DNA from: Piromyces finnis
Taxonomy: Eukaryota; Neocallimastigomycota; Neocallimastigomycetes; Neocallimastigales; Neocallimastigaceae
Direction: 5' to 3'
DNA length: 64,000 nucleotides
Assembly: GCA_002104945.1 (NCBI GenBank)
Contig: MCFH01000009.1
Coordinates: 1,132,501 to 1,196,500 of the forward strand
The notes below the pieces were generated by a model. The model saw only the letters and a program-made list of their open reading frames with translations, had not been told where the DNA came from and made no database searches. Shown one piece after another: positions 13,481 to 26,102 of this stretch (its first letter is position 1; each line of letters starts with the position of its first letter). Position numbers and translations under genes: made by a program.

Positions 13481-14318
13481 GCAGCTATTGAAACGGTTAA
13501 CTAATATAATATTTATTAAATAATAAAAGTTACTTATGTAAAAATAATTTTAATACTATGAAAGCTAAAGTTGATTTTATAGAAAGTTTCAAAAATATAA
13601 AAACAAATATTGAATTCCAATATCTCTATGAAAAAAATAATGAATCCAATTATAAATTTATGCATTTGATACCATCAAAAGTAGAAGAAAATAAATATAT
13701 AAATAAATCGTTAATAACATAGAATTAAAATATTAATATATATTATATATACAAAGAATTATTTATTATTTAATATAATTTTAGATTTATATATAGACGA
13801 ATTTAAGAAAGTTGATAAAACTGAAATTATAGATATTTTATATAAGAAATATCCAGATAACCGAAAACTAATCATACAGTAAGTAAAATTTAATGGTGTT
13901 TTGTTTATTTTAAAAATATATTTCTTTTATAAAAGGATTTAAAGTTTGTTTGTTTGTTTGTTTTTAGAATTTAAAATACATAATTATTATTTTAATAATA
14001 TTTTTTTAAAAAAAAAAAAAAAAAAAAAGACAAGTAAAACAATTATCTGAAGCAGGTCAATTTAAACAAGTAGAGAAAATTGTTAATTATTCATTACAGT
14101 TATACCCAGATATGGCATATCTAAACCAAATGTAAGTTTCTTTTTAATGGTTATTTTTTGTTAAAAATGAAATATAAATATTATATGTAGTATATTAGAT
14201 CTGACAATAAGTATAAAAAAATAATATAAATAATTAATTTTTTATTTTTTTTTTTTTTTTTTTAATCACCATAATTATTTAAAGAATTAATAGCAATAAA
14301 AAAAGAAATATGTGTTAA
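6930..14318 (+). CDS. ZFC3H1: ZFC3H1/Red1-like nuclear RNA-surveillance scaffold
   Basis: About 12 exons encode roughly 1960 residues: 6930-7146, 7411-8682, 8766-10744, 10849-11074, 11196-11924, 12018-12631, 12749-12895, 13113-13405, 13530-13680, about 13756-13878, 14030-about 14131, 14285-14318. The N-terminus has an EEGEI...EEGEITDDE acidic motif of the kind found in ZFC3H1. A Gln/Pro-rich low-complexity segment and a long charged, partly coiled-coil segment follow. Exon 4 holds the diagnostic zinc finger CMYETLGGQCKDSSCQSQH (C-x8-C-x4-C-x3-H), matching the zf-C3H1 family. Downstream are HAT/TPR-like helical repeats (NSKDVELWIKYAVSLLP; WCGWSFLSWEKIY), as in ZFC3H1. Human ZFC3H1 links the nuclear exosome to polyadenylated RNA (PAXT), and fission yeast Red1 acts in MTREC. 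Order and total length agree with that family. The exon 9/10 junction and the last exon are the least certain; without the final splice the stop would be at about 14132. Confidence 0.72.
7720..7905 (+). repeat. 12-bp coding minisatellite (QIQP repeats)
   Basis: About fifteen near-identical 12-bp units (CAAATACAACCT type) encode a run of Gln-Ile-Gln-Pro inside exon 2 of the ZFC3H1-like gene. Some units carry CGT/CGA and so read Pro-Arg. The opposite strand is also open here, but only as a mirror of the repeat. Confidence 0.9.
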
Positions 14319-14715
14319 TATGCTTTTTTATGAAAAAAAAGGTTTTGAAATGTTTATTATTATTTATATACAAAAATATGTTATTATCTGGTGAATAATA
14401 TTATTTAATTAATAATATATTAAATTTTTCTTTATACAATATATCTTTATATTATCTATAAGTTATTATTTTTGACTTTTAATTAAATAAATATACTTTA
14501 TTCTTTTTTTTTTAAGCATTATTTTGATTTATTATCTCAATATATATAAATTTTTAAAATACAAGTTTTCTTATTTTCTTAATTATTTATTCATTTATAC
14601 AACTTAGAAAGTAATAAATAAAACAAAATATTACAAAACAAATAAAATATATATTAATAACATTTTAAAAGAAAATGTGTTAAGTTTATTTACTTAAACT
14701 AAATTGTTTTTGTAT

Positions 14716-14770
<55 letters not shown>

Positions 14771-14898
14771 TTGTTAGTTGCTGTTGTTACCATTGTTTTT
14801 GTTGATAATTGAAATTAAAATACTATATAAATTTTATATTTTCATTTTTATTTAAAATCTAAATTATTTTATTAATTTTTGCTTACAGATAATTTTTT
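14319..14898. other. Convergent 3' spacer with (TTTA)n array
   Basis: This lies between the 3' ends of the ZFC3H1-like gene and ATG5. It contains a (TTTA)n array of about 15 units at 14714-14772 and otherwise AT-rich sequence. No gene is seen. Confidence 0.7.
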
Positions 14899-15836
14899 TT
14901 ACTCTTTTATTTGTTTTATAACTATATGAAGCCAATTATCTGGATAAGAAAGATATTGACCTAGCCATAATAATGGGGTATCAATGGATATATTCAATCC
15001 ATGAAGAATAAACCGATAATTATCAAAATTACTATTTTCATTGAAATCTTCTGAGCACCAGGATAAAATTAAATTTTTTAAGGTGATGCCTTCTTCGTTT
15101 ATATCAACTATAAATAATATATTAATAAAAATTAATAAGTATATATATATATTTCAAAAAAAAAATAAAAATAATAATAATAATAATAATAATAAATTAT
15201 ATTTACCAAATCTTTCCTGTATTACTGTGTTATTATAATATATTCTAGCGGATATATTTAACCAAGGTGTATTAGCTAATAGCTTACTATTAATATTCCA
15301 AAAGTTTTTAAAATCCACTATTTTAATATTTTAATAATATATGTTATTGATTTTTTTTATTATCAAATGTTAAATTAATATGAAATATATAATTTATATA
15401 TATTATAAAACATACATTTGCATAAACTATTCCATAATGATGATTGATCTTCTAATGAAAGGCACATTATTTTATTAGCATTACCATATCTCATATAATC
15501 AGACTTGTATAATGAAAATATTTAATAAAAAATATTATAAATAAATATACTATTATTTCTAAAATTTAGAGATAAGAATATAATTCTTATTCTTATTATT
15601 ATTATTATATACCTCTTTCAATGTTGTAAAATAAGTATCCTTTAATGTATCTAGATTTTTGAATTTTAATAATTTATTTTTTGGAAAATCTGAGAAATGA
15701 ATTGTAATTTCCCATGGTAATATTGATTTTTCAGAATTTTGGGAATTTTCGAAAATATCATATAATAAGCCAACAGCATAATGCCTATATAAACATATAA
15801 ATGTTATAATTATTATTATTATTATTATTATTATTA

Positions 15837-15879
<43 letters not shown>

Positions 15880-15901
15880 GTTTATTATTATTATTATTAT
15901 G

Positions 15902-15948
<47 letters not shown>

Positions 15949-16698
15949 GTTTAAAAAAAATGAAAAAAAAAAAAAAAAAAAGCAACAACAAAAAAAACCC
16001 TATTGTGAATTATTGTCAAGTAATTAACTGATAAATATCTGCTTATCAATTTAATATTTGACACATATTAATAATAATAAGTAATTTAGATGTAAATATT
16101 ACATATCATATAAATTACTTATTATAAACATTAGTATACATCAATTTATATAATACCATTTTAGGGGGATATCATTATATGAAAACCATATATCATTTTC
16201 ATTCTCTATAATTTTCCTTTTAATAAAGTAATTTGCTATTTCCGTAGTATATATGGGTAAATATGAACAGCGGGGTATATTTATCTATATTTGAATAACA
16301 ATTATTTTAATGAAAGTAATTATGAACAATTTTTATTTTAAATTGAATCAAAAATTTAATGTATATAATTATTTTATTATTGTTCATTTCATAATAAAAA
16401 ATCATTTAGAATATAAAAAAAAAAAAAGATATATATGAAATATAATTTATTTTGATTCAATAACATTAAAAATAAAAAGGTATTAGTAAAATTATTAATT
16501 AAAAAGTATTATTAATTACAAATTATTTAAACTTTTTTTTACATAATAGATTGGTTCGTAGTCAATAGTATTTGGTATTTTTAATTTATCTTCTTTCGCA
16601 ATTACAATTTTTATAGGAATATTTCCATTAAAAACTTTTTCTCTTATTTTTTCAAAAGGATAATTAATTTCCTCAGTTACATTATTATCATTGTCCAT
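14899..16698 (-). CDS. ATG5: Autophagy protein ATG5
   Basis: Six exons on the minus strand (16698-16543, 16284-16157, 15784-15613, 15503-15416, 15317-15207, 15107-14899) give a complete 287-residue protein, close to human (275) and yeast (294) Atg5. Signature segments in order: FNGNIPIKIVI near the N-terminus, IPRCSYLPIY, WFSYNDIPLKWRHYAVGLLYD, LPWEITIHFSDFP, DFKNFWNINSKL, and the C-terminal TPLLWLGQYLSYPDNWLHIV. The Lys in TLKESDYMRYGN sits at the place of the lysine that is conjugated to ATG12. ATG5 acts with ATG12 and ATG16 as the E3-like complex that drives ATG8 lipidation. Intron 2 carries a long (ATT)n array. All junctions are GT-AG and in phase. Confidence 0.93.
15812..15948. repeat. 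(ATT)n array within ATG5 intron 2
   Basis: About 45 ATT/AAT trinucleotides, interrupted by three GTT units, lie in the intron between ATG5 exons 2 and 3. The poly-Asn and poly-Leu ORFs read through it are not genes. Confidence 0.9.
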
Positions 16699-17721
16699 TA
16701 TTTAAAACGTTATGTTAATTCTTTTTATTTTTTATTTCTATTTTATTATTTACTTCACTGTTCTTTTTTTTTTTAAAAAAAAAAAAAAAATAAAAAGAAA
16801 AGAATTACAGTATAAATAAAACTTTAAATAATAATAAAATAAACTTTATTAAATTTTGTTTTAATTAATATAAAAATAAATAGATTTATTTAAATAAATA
16901 AAATATATAATTGATGAATGTGTGAAACATACATATATACAATAAAATATAAAATATTTCGAAGCATATTAAAAATCATAATGTAATATTTTTATTTATG
17001 TTACATCATATATAAATTAGTATGACTTGACATTTATTTCAAAATCTTGTCACTTTTAAATTTTATATATTTTATAATTATTATATTTAAAAATATTATT
17101 AAACATAATAATTACAAAAGCATTTAATATTATAAATAATAACAAAAAATAAGAATTCCAACTAAATCCTATATTTAAAATAAAAAAAAATAAAAATAAA
17201 ATAGTAATATAATAAAATACTCAGAAGTTATTAAAATTTAAAGAAAACTCTGAAGCTTAGAATGCTTTAGTTTTTAACTATTATTATAAATGTCAGAAAT
17301 ATAGATTATATTAGATACCAAAATTTCGTTTATAATATGAAATAGAAGTCGAGGATCTCTATAGTATAAAATAGAGACATTAATTTCAATTATAAATATA
17401 TAATTTTATTATTAACATACAATTTATAAAAAAAAATCGTATCTATTATATAATTATTTGATTAATTTTATAGAAAAATGAAAAATGAAAATAATAAAAT
17501 AATTATAAATAAAGTTTATTTTTTGAATTATATATTAAATTAAAAGAATGTATTTAAATAATATTTTTTTTTTTTTTTTTACTTTATTATAAGTATATTA
17601 TATAAATAGAAATTAAGAAATATGGTAATAGCAATAATTTAATAATATTAATATTTTAATGTATGATAAATTAATTTTAATATATAAAACTTTATATATT
17701 CATTTAAATAAATAGGCGAAT
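16699..17721. promoter_or_regulatory. Divergent spacer, ATG5 and M20 amidohydrolase
   Basis: About 1 kb separates the start codons of ATG5 (-) and the M20 gene (+), so both promoters must lie here. A 7-bp perfect stem with an 8-nt loop (TCTCTAT at 17356-17362 with ATAGAGA at 17371-17377) lies in a slightly less AT-rich patch at 17225-17385. No recognised factor site was found. Confidence 0.5.
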
Positions 17722-20112
17722 ATGGAAGAAATAAAGAAATATATAAATGAACAAGAAAAGATTCTCTATGATGAATTGTTTAACTTAAGCATTGATGTAA
17801 GTTCTACATTAATTTTTAAAATTTAAAATGTATCAATTAAAATAATATCTTTTCAAAATATAATATGCTTCTGTATTCTTTAAATAATAAAATAATTGAT
17901 TTTGTATACATATATCTGAATTAAAATAAAAAAAAATAAGATTCACGAACATCCAGAACTTTCTTGGAAAGAATTTCACGCACATGAAGTTTTAACTAAT
18001 TTTATGGAAAAACATGGCTTTAAAGTAACTCGTCATGCATTTGATTTAGAAACTGCATTTGTAGCTGAATTTTCTACTGGAGAAGGTACAAATGTTGGTT
18101 ACTGTAGTGAGTAAGTAAAAATTATATTTAATTAAAAGTAGTTATTTATAATTTGTTTAAAATTAATTAGAAATTATAAAAATTCAATGAATTTATTTTT
18201 ATTATTAAAATATTAAATTTAAAATAGATATGATGCTTTACCAAATATCGGTCATGGTTGTGGTCATAATTTAATTGCTATATCAGGTGTTACTGCTGCA
18301 CTTGGTAATTATAATAATTAATCAATGTATATATTGTTTCCATTATTACATTTTTCTAATTTTAACCATAAATTACTTATATTAATAGAAACCAAGCTTG
18401 TTCTTGAAAAATTTAATATAAAAGGTAAAAAAAATATTGAGAAATGAATAATAATATATGATATTTTATTTACTTTTTTATTATTTTAACTTTGATAATA
18501 TATAAACATTTTTATATGTTTTAATTTATTTTTTATCTTTTTTGCTTTTTTCAATTATAGGTACTGTTAGACTTTATGGTACACCAGGTAACTAGATTTT
18601 TTTATTTTAAAAGATATGAAATTTAAATGTAATTTAATATCATTAATATTTAACTTTATTTCCACTTGATAAACAAATTAATGTATAGCTGAAGAAGGTG
18701 AAGGAGGTAAAGTCTATATGGTTGAACGTAATGCATTTGATAATTCTGACGTTATGATGATGCTTCATCCGGGTACAATTGATTACAATTATCCAATTTA
18801 CTTAGCTTTAGATACTATTAAAGTTGAATATTTCGGCCGTGGATGTCATGGTTCTATTCCATACGAAGGTATTAATGCATTAGATGCTATTGTTTCAGCT
18901 TATACTAACATTGGTTTATTACGTCAATACATGCAACCAACTTCCAGGTATTTACCAAATTAATTTTAATAAATATCTTTAAAATTTTTTTTTCTTTTCT
19001 TTATTTTTCTCTTTAATATATAATATATAATATTTATTATTTATTATTCATTACTATTAATAAAACAAAAGAATTCACGGTATTATTACTAACGGTGGTG
19101 TTTACCCAAATATTATTCCAGACTATACCAGGTACATAATAATAATTAAACATATAAAATTCTTTTTTTTTTTTTTTTTTATTTATTATTAGACTAATAT
19201 GAATTTTATAATTTATTTTTAAAATATATATAAATATTAGTGGTCAATTCTGTAAGTCATTACTTTATGTAATAATTGATGTTAAAAATATATTTTTATA
19301 ATAAGTTATTAATATAAAATTTGTTATAATAATTGATATAGATGTTAGAGCTATAAATAAGAGTGAACTTAAAGAATTAACTGAAAAGGTAAAGAATATT
19401 TTTGAAGCTGCTGGTTTAGCAACTGGTTGTAAATGCAAGGTAAATCTAAATAATTAATAAAATTACAATATAAAATTTTTAATATATTTATCATAAATAT
19501 ATGTATAACACTTGTTTATATATTTTTAATAATAATGATAATGATAATAATAAAAGATTACTATGGACAAGCAAATGGCTGATATTCAAAATAATAGTTT
19601 CTTATCTGATACTTATAAAGAATTTATGGAAGCTGAAGGTGTTTCTATTCCTGACAGAGAAACACAACGTAAGTATAATAATATAGAACAAAATAAATAA
19701 AAAAAAAAAAAGAAATCAATTAATAATTATTAACAAAATGTATAATTTAAAATTACTATTAGAAAAGAAATCTTGGGGTTCAACTGATATGGGTAATGTA
19801 ACTTATGTTAAGCCATCTTTTCATAATGTAAGGAATTAAAACAGTATTTTATAAATTTACATACAAAAAAAAAAAAAAAAAATAAAATTAAAAATCTAAT
19901 TAAAAAAAAAAAAAAAAAAAAAGATTGTCAATGTAGGTTGTCAAGGTCATGATATTCACACTGAAGCTTTTAGAGATAATGCTAAAACTCCAGAAGCTTT
20001 CCAAAAAATGATCAGAGGAGCTAAATGTATGGCTTTAACTGGTATTAAAGTTTTAAGTAAGTAATTAAAAAATAAAGAAAAAAAGAAAAAGATTATTTTA
20101 TTTTTTTATAAA

Positions 20113-20149
<37 letters not shown>

Positions 20150-20253
20150 TTAATACTTTACTATATATATTTCTTTAAATATCTTTTACAGCTGATCCTG
20201 AATTGTTAAAGAATGCTCAAGAAGAATTCAAGCAATTAATAGCAAGTCAATAA
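17722..20253 (+). CDS. M20 family metal-dependent amidohydrolase, PM20D2-like
   Basis: Thirteen exons (17722-17796, 17941-18110, 18228-18304, 18389-18424, 18561-18587, 18689-18947, 19072-19131, 19241-19251, 19342-19439, 19557-19668, 19763-19827, 19924-20056, 20192-20253) encode 394 residues. M20 motifs are clear: [16 protein letters not shown] (metal-binding Asp and His cluster), [10 protein letters not shown] (catalytic Glu and metal-binding Glu), [23 protein letters not shown] (dimerisation-domain His), and [16 protein letters not shown] near the C-terminus. This set matches the PM20D2/AbgB-like subfamily, which cleaves dipeptides or N-acyl amino acids. No signal peptide is seen, so it is probably cytosolic. 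Exon 8 is only 11 nt, and without it frame and family alignment are lost. The substrate cannot be inferred. Confidence 0.9.
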
Positions 20254-20756
20254 AATAAATAAGTTAAAAATCACATATTTAAACAAACAAGTAAAAAAAA
20301 TAATAAATAATGAAATTACTATGAAATAAATATAATATATAAAATAATAATAATAAGTACAAAAATAAAAATACAAAAATAAATATAATAATACTGTAAA
20401 AATAATTATTAATACAATTAAAATAAATAAAAATAAAATTCAATGAGATTAATTGCACTAACATTACACCAAATAAAAAAAAATCTTATAAAATATTTAT
20501 TGTGTTTATTATTATTTTTATTATTATTGTTTTAATAGATTAAGAGATTAATAGTAATGGTTGATGTTGTTTCTGATTAATACTATAACATAATAAAATA
20601 TAAAGTTATAATATATATTATTAATATATTTAAAAAAAAGGAAAAAGATAATAATGATAATATGGATTTAATTTTATAGTGGTTAATAAAATATTAAAGT
20701 GTTGAAAGACAACTTATATATTGTTAATATTTTTTGATTTGATTTATTGTTTTTAA
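20254..20756. other. Convergent 3' spacer
   Basis: AT-rich 3' flank shared by the M20 gene (+) and CEP20 (-). The open stretches on the minus strand here are low-complexity and have no gene features. Confidence 0.6.
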
Positions 20757-21762
20757 TTAACTCTTTGCAACAAAATTCTGAAAAGCTAACCCGTAAAGCA
20801 AAGGTCTATTTTAAGAAAATAAAAAAAAATATTAGTTTCTCATATCATAATTATTATTTTTGTTGTTATTATCATTATGATATAAAAAATACTATAATTA
20901 CAATTGTTGATTATCTTTATCAAGTTTAACTTTTAGTTCTTTTGTTAAAAAATTTTTATCCAAGGCTTCGTTTGGTTGATTTGATTCTAAATAATAATAT
21001 ATATAAATAACACATATTCTTAAATATAATTGTGTTGCTGATATATACAAAAAGTGAAAATAGATAATATTTTTTACCTGCTAGAAAAACAGATAATGCA
21101 AATTTATAATTATTGAACTATAATATATATAATACGAATAAATGAATTATGACATAAAAAGAATATAATTCAAAAATTAAGAATAGAAAAGACAGTATAC
21201 AGAAAAGGATAAAATAAAACATTTATTTATTTAGTTTCGTATAGATATGAATTAATAATAAATAATTTATATAATTACAAAACATATTTCATTACCTCTA
21301 AATATCTTTGTTTTTTTTTTTATTTTAGAAAATTAAATATATAACAAGTTTTTGTTATATATATATATTAAATGCATTGATATTAGTGACATGAAAGAAT
21401 AAATTTATTATTCATTATTCATTATAGCTTGCTTGCTTTTTCTTTTTTTTTTTCATTTACTTATTTATTATATGTTATTTACTTTTACTTACTCTCGTAT
21501 TAGTTCATTAACAATCAAATTTTCATATGATAATTTTGGCTTTTCCTGATCTTCATCATCAATTGATTTAAACACTTCACTTCGTATATTAGCTTTTATT
21601 TTATTTATAACACCTTTCACTTGAAGCGATTCTTTTAAAACTTTTTATTTTATATTCAAATTAATTTCACAAGACATTAACTATTAAATTATTATATATT
21701 TTATATTTTAATGTTTAATTTTTTATTTTCATACCTTCTTTTAAGTCTTCGTATGTTGCCAT
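20757..21762 (-). CDS. CEP20: CEP20/FOR20 (FOPNL) centriole and basal-body protein
   Basis: Six small exons on the minus strand (21762-21735, 21640-21493, 21305-21296, 21117-21078, 20986-20902, 20805-20757) give 119 residues. The order TOF-LisH-PLL of the FOP family is visible: MATYEDLKEVLKESLQVKG, IKANIRSEVFKSIDDEDQE, the LisH block LIVNELIREYLEFNNYKFAL followed by SVFLAESNQPNEALD, then PLLYGLAFQNF. Exon 3 is a 10-nt microexon supplying the YLE of the LisH block. Human CEP20 works in centriolar satellites, basal-body anchoring and ciliogenesis. Presence in a fungus fits a flagellated zoospore. The protein stops shortly after the PLL motif, shorter than human (174 residues). It was missed by simple ORF finding because every exon is short. 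Confidence 0.9.
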
Positions 21763-23767
21763 CTTTCTAATCTATAATATAGTTGTAATAAGTAATATGT
21801 AATAATACAAAAAGACTTTTTTTTTTTAACTATTTTATAATAAACTTTTTTAAAAAAAAAATTAATTATATGTAACAATAAAAATATTTTAATTATATTA
21901 AAATTTAAAATTTTAATTAATTTTTTTCTTTATAAATTTTAAAAAAAATAAATTAAAATTTAGTTATTCATTATTTTACATTTTATTAAAGTTTTATTTG
22001 CTTTATTGAGAATAAAGCAAATAAAGCAGTAGAAAATAAAATTATATAAATAAAACAATTTTACAATCCATATCGCTTTAACAATTATTAAATATACATA
22101 TTTAACAATGGAAAATATTTTTATTACATTTAATTTTAAAAAAATACCGATTTAGTATAATACAAAATATTTTTCACTTTCTTGAATTGTTATTGTTAAA
22201 ACGTTAAAGCTTCATTTACAAGAAAACTTTTAAATATTAAATAATAAAGTAATTATTTAAATTAAAAGAACCATTTATTTTTAAATCATTAAAATTATTC
22301 ATCCACGTATGTTAATAAAAAATTTGAATTAGTAAAGAAATATTAAAACCTACTAAAAAAAATGATATTTGGAATTGGAATAATTAATTATAATATTGAA
22401 TACATATTATATTGGTAAATTTATAAATATTTTCAATTCATTATTATGCCTATATTACTATATTAGCAACTTCTGGTCTAAACCCAGATTAATTAGAGCA
22501 AACAATGGAAAGGTATGAAGTACAATTCTCTAACAAGTACTAATTTTTTTAAATGAATTTCTTTGAATTTTTCCAAAGATAAAAAAAATAATAATAAATA
22601 AATTCTTCAAAACTTCGTTAAGTTATTAATAACTTTAATAACTATTATTATTATTTTTTTTTTTTTTTTATTAACTATTATACTGAGAAATTCCTTATCA
22701 AATAAAACAATTAGATATTTTTTCAATTATTAAGAATGTGAAAAAAAGATAGCTAGCATTTTATTTAATTATTAATTTTTTATTAATTTTTTATTTATTT
22801 ATATATATACATATATATATAGCAAGTCTTTTATAATTATAAAAGACAAAGTTTACAAAGGATTTTTTTAATACATGTTTTAAAACAATATAAAATACTG
22901 TGTTATTGTATTTTTTTTTAAAAAATCTATGTTCTGCTCTTCTTTTTTTTATCTTATTATTATTTTTTTTTTTATTATTTTTTTACAGTGAAAAATAGTG
23001 ACTTCTTAATTTTTTTGTTTTGTCTTTTTTGGAAAGAATCAGGATTTTCGTATAATTTACTAATGGTGATACATTTTTTTGCAATTATTTTTGGGGGCAC
23101 TATACTTTTGAATTAAAAAAAAAAAAAAAAGATATAAAAAATTTAGATATCTCTGTTTCTATCAATTACAATAATTATAAAATTAATTTTAATCAATATT
23201 GTTAATCCTATAAAAATTTTTTTTGTTTTAATTTCTAAAATTCTAAATGTCTTAATAATAAAAAACAAATATTTTAAATATAAAAGTTAAAATTATTTAA
23301 TAAAAAAAAAATATATATACAAATATTTATTTTATTTATATATTTTTTCAAAACAAATAAGTTAAATAAATATATATATATTTCTATTTTATTCTTTTTT
23401 CTCTATATTTCTTTTCTTTTTTATCATTAATTTCAAAATAAAATAAACAATAAGTCTTATATAAAAATATTTTATATTTTCAATAATAAACTCTTTATTT
23501 TTATTATAGGGTTTTCGGGGAATAATAGTTTGATTATATTTAAAGTTATATAAAAAAATTAATTAATGTATTTTTTGTAATTTTTATATTTTTAATAAAA
23601 ATTGTTAATTTTACTTATTATTTTTCGTGTAAATTTAATTATAAATAATTATTATAAAAAATAAAAAAAAAAAGATATTAAATTACTGCGTTTCTATATA
23701 GACTAAGACTAGTTTATATACTAGTATTGTATAAATTAAATAGGTTGATTTCAGAACTGAGAATATT
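21763..23767. other. 2-kb spacer between CEP20 and ILV2
   Basis: No exon is visible. Two less AT-rich patches stand out: 22440-22540, which includes a small hairpin (TCTGG...CCAGA) near 22478, and 22990-23115, which has an ATTATTTTTGGGGGC segment. Neither could be assigned to a known RNA. The CEP20 promoter should lie at the left end. Confidence 0.5.
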
Positions 23768-26102
23768 TTACATGTTTAAATCTTCATCATCAATTACTTG
23801 ACCACCTAATTCCATTTCATGTAAAGCCTTTCCAGCTGGAACCATTGGTAAAACATGTTCACTTTCATCAATAGTAACTTCAAATACAACTGGCTTATCT
23901 GTTTCAAGGAATTCCTTCATCATTCTTGGTAAGTCCTTCTTGTCAGTACAACGCATACCCTTTAAGTTCATAGCTTCAGCAACCTTAACAAAGTCTGGGT
24001 TAGTCATCTTAGTACCTGAATGACGGAAGTTATAAAATAAATCTTGCCATTGCTTAACCATACCTTGGTATGAGTTATTTAAAAGTAAAACCTTAACACC
24101 AATTTGGTAGGCACCAGCAGTGGCTAATTCCATCATAGTCATTGAAAGTGATGAATCACCATCAATATCAATAACAGTCTTTTCTGGCTTAGCAATCTTA
24201 GCACCAATACATGCTGGAAGACCGTAACCCATAGTACCTAAACCACCAGAAGAAACAATGGTACGTGGGTGTCTCCAACGGTAATATTGGGCAGCCCACA
24301 TTTGATGTTGACCAACACCAGTAGCAATAATAACATCTTCCTTCTTATCCTTTAATTGACGGTTAAGTTCTTCTATAACTTCTTGTGGCTTAAGTGGTTT
24401 ACCTTCTTCAGATGGTTTGTAAGTAAATGGGTACTTACTCTTCCAATTTAAGATAGTATTAACCCATTCAGTTCTCTTCTTATTCTTAATCATTGGTAAC
24501 ATAAGTTCAACATTTTCAGTAACATCACCAACAACAGCTTCAGTAGCCTTAACAACCTTATTGATATTCTTTGGCATAATTTCAAAGTGAATAATACCAC
24601 CTCTCTTTTCTAAAGCAGCTTCCTTAGCCTTTGGAGCAAATTTAGAAACTGTACCAGTAACACGATCATCAAATCTAACACCAAGAGCAATAACAACATC
24701 AGCCTTTTGAATAGCAAGATTGGCATATACACTACCATGCATACCAAGCATATGAAGAGCTAATGGTTTTTCTTCATCAAAAGCTCCAAGACCTTGAAGA
24801 GTAGTAGTAACTGGAATATTGGCCTTTTCAGATAATTCATTTAAAATTCTTGGACCATCTGGGTGGTTTAAGAGACCAGCACCAGCATAAATAACAGGTC
24901 TCTTAGCATTATTAATAAGTTTAGCAGCACGTTCAATACAATTGATAGTCTTTTGATTTGGAGCTGGTAAATCTAAATTTCTAATAGATGGAATATTAAC
25001 TTGCATACCATTAATTGGCTTCTTTAAAACACCAGCAGTAACATCCTTTGGTAAATCAAGTAAAACTGGACCTGGTCTTCCAGAGGTGGCAATGTGGAAA
25101 GCTTCATTAATTCTTCTTGGTAATTCACGAATATCTTTAACCATGCAGTTCCACTTAGTACAAGCTCTACTAATACCAACAACATCAGCTTCTTGGAAAG
25201 CATCGGTACCAATAGAAGCATTTGGTACTTGACCAGAGAAAACAACCATTGGAACACCATCAGAAAGTGCATCTTGTAATGGGGTAATAATATTGGTAGC
25301 ACCTGGACCTGAAGTAACAAGAGCTACACCAACGTTACCACTTTATATTTAATAAAATTATTATTCAAATAATTATTAATATTTTTAAAAATTAATTTTA
25401 AATTTCAAAAAAAGTATAAAGATTTCTAAAGTTTTACCTTGAACGAGCATAACCTTCAGCCATATGACCTGCACCTTGTTCATGTCTGGCTAAAACAAAT
25501 TCAAATTGATCGGTTTCGTAAATAGCATCCATAATTGGAAGAATGGCACCACCTGGGTAACCAAATACATGTTTAACGTTATGGCGCTTTAACATTTCAT
25601 GTAAAATTTCACCACCAGTCATTCCGATGAATGAATTTTCATATTCTTCTTCATCTCTTTCTTGTGGAGCAACAGCAGAAGCTGTGGTAAACTTTGAGTT
25701 TTGTTGGAAATTGTTAATTTTATTATTTATTGGCTTAGCTTCAATTGGTTTAAGATTGGTGTTTAAAAATCTTTTAAATTCATATTATTTATATATTTTA
25801 ATTAATACTTTGTTTTCCAAAAATTTTACTTAAATAAATACATATTTTATTTTTCTTCATTTTAATTCATTTTTATTAAATGAATTCTCTTTCTTTTTTT
25901 TAATCAACAATTTTAATTTTGTAAAACGCCATTTAAATGATTATTTTATAATATTAATAATAATAAAAACAATATAATATCTATACCTCTTAGCAGCCTT
26001 TACTCTGTTAATTCTTGGTAAGCTGCAAGTTGAATTTAAAGCAACACCAGTAATACTGGAAATTGGAGAAACAATAGATCTTTTAACAGTGTTAGATAAC
26101 AT
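23768..26102 (-). CDS. ILV2: Acetolactate synthase, catalytic subunit
   Basis: Three exons on the minus strand (26102-25987, 25770-25438, 25340-23768) encode 673 residues, similar to yeast Ilv2 (687). The enzyme makes 2-acetolactate or 2-aceto-2-hydroxybutyrate from pyruvate, the first common step of valine, leucine and isoleucine synthesis. Visible motifs: [15 protein letters not shown] and [15 protein letters not shown] (TPP-activating Glu), a central FAD-type domain with [10 protein letters not shown] and [10 protein letters not shown], and the C-terminal TPP/Mg motif [18 protein letters not shown] ending in NN, followed by [11 protein letters not shown] with the Trp of the herbicide site. 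The first about 60 residues are rich in Ser, Arg, Lys and Asn, poor in acidic residues and outside the catalytic core, which fits an import presequence to mitochondria or, in an anaerobic fungus, hydrogenosomes. The ORF starting internally at 25622 is not the true start. Confidence 0.95.

Noticed and set aside
15785-16031. Poly-Asn and poly-Leu open frames on both strands
   Set aside because: They read through the (ATT)n array in ATG5 intron 2 and have no other features.
25434-25622. Separate small gene starting at an internal ATG of ILV2
   Set aside because: Frame and family sequence continue upstream to 25770 and splice to a presequence exon starting at 26102.
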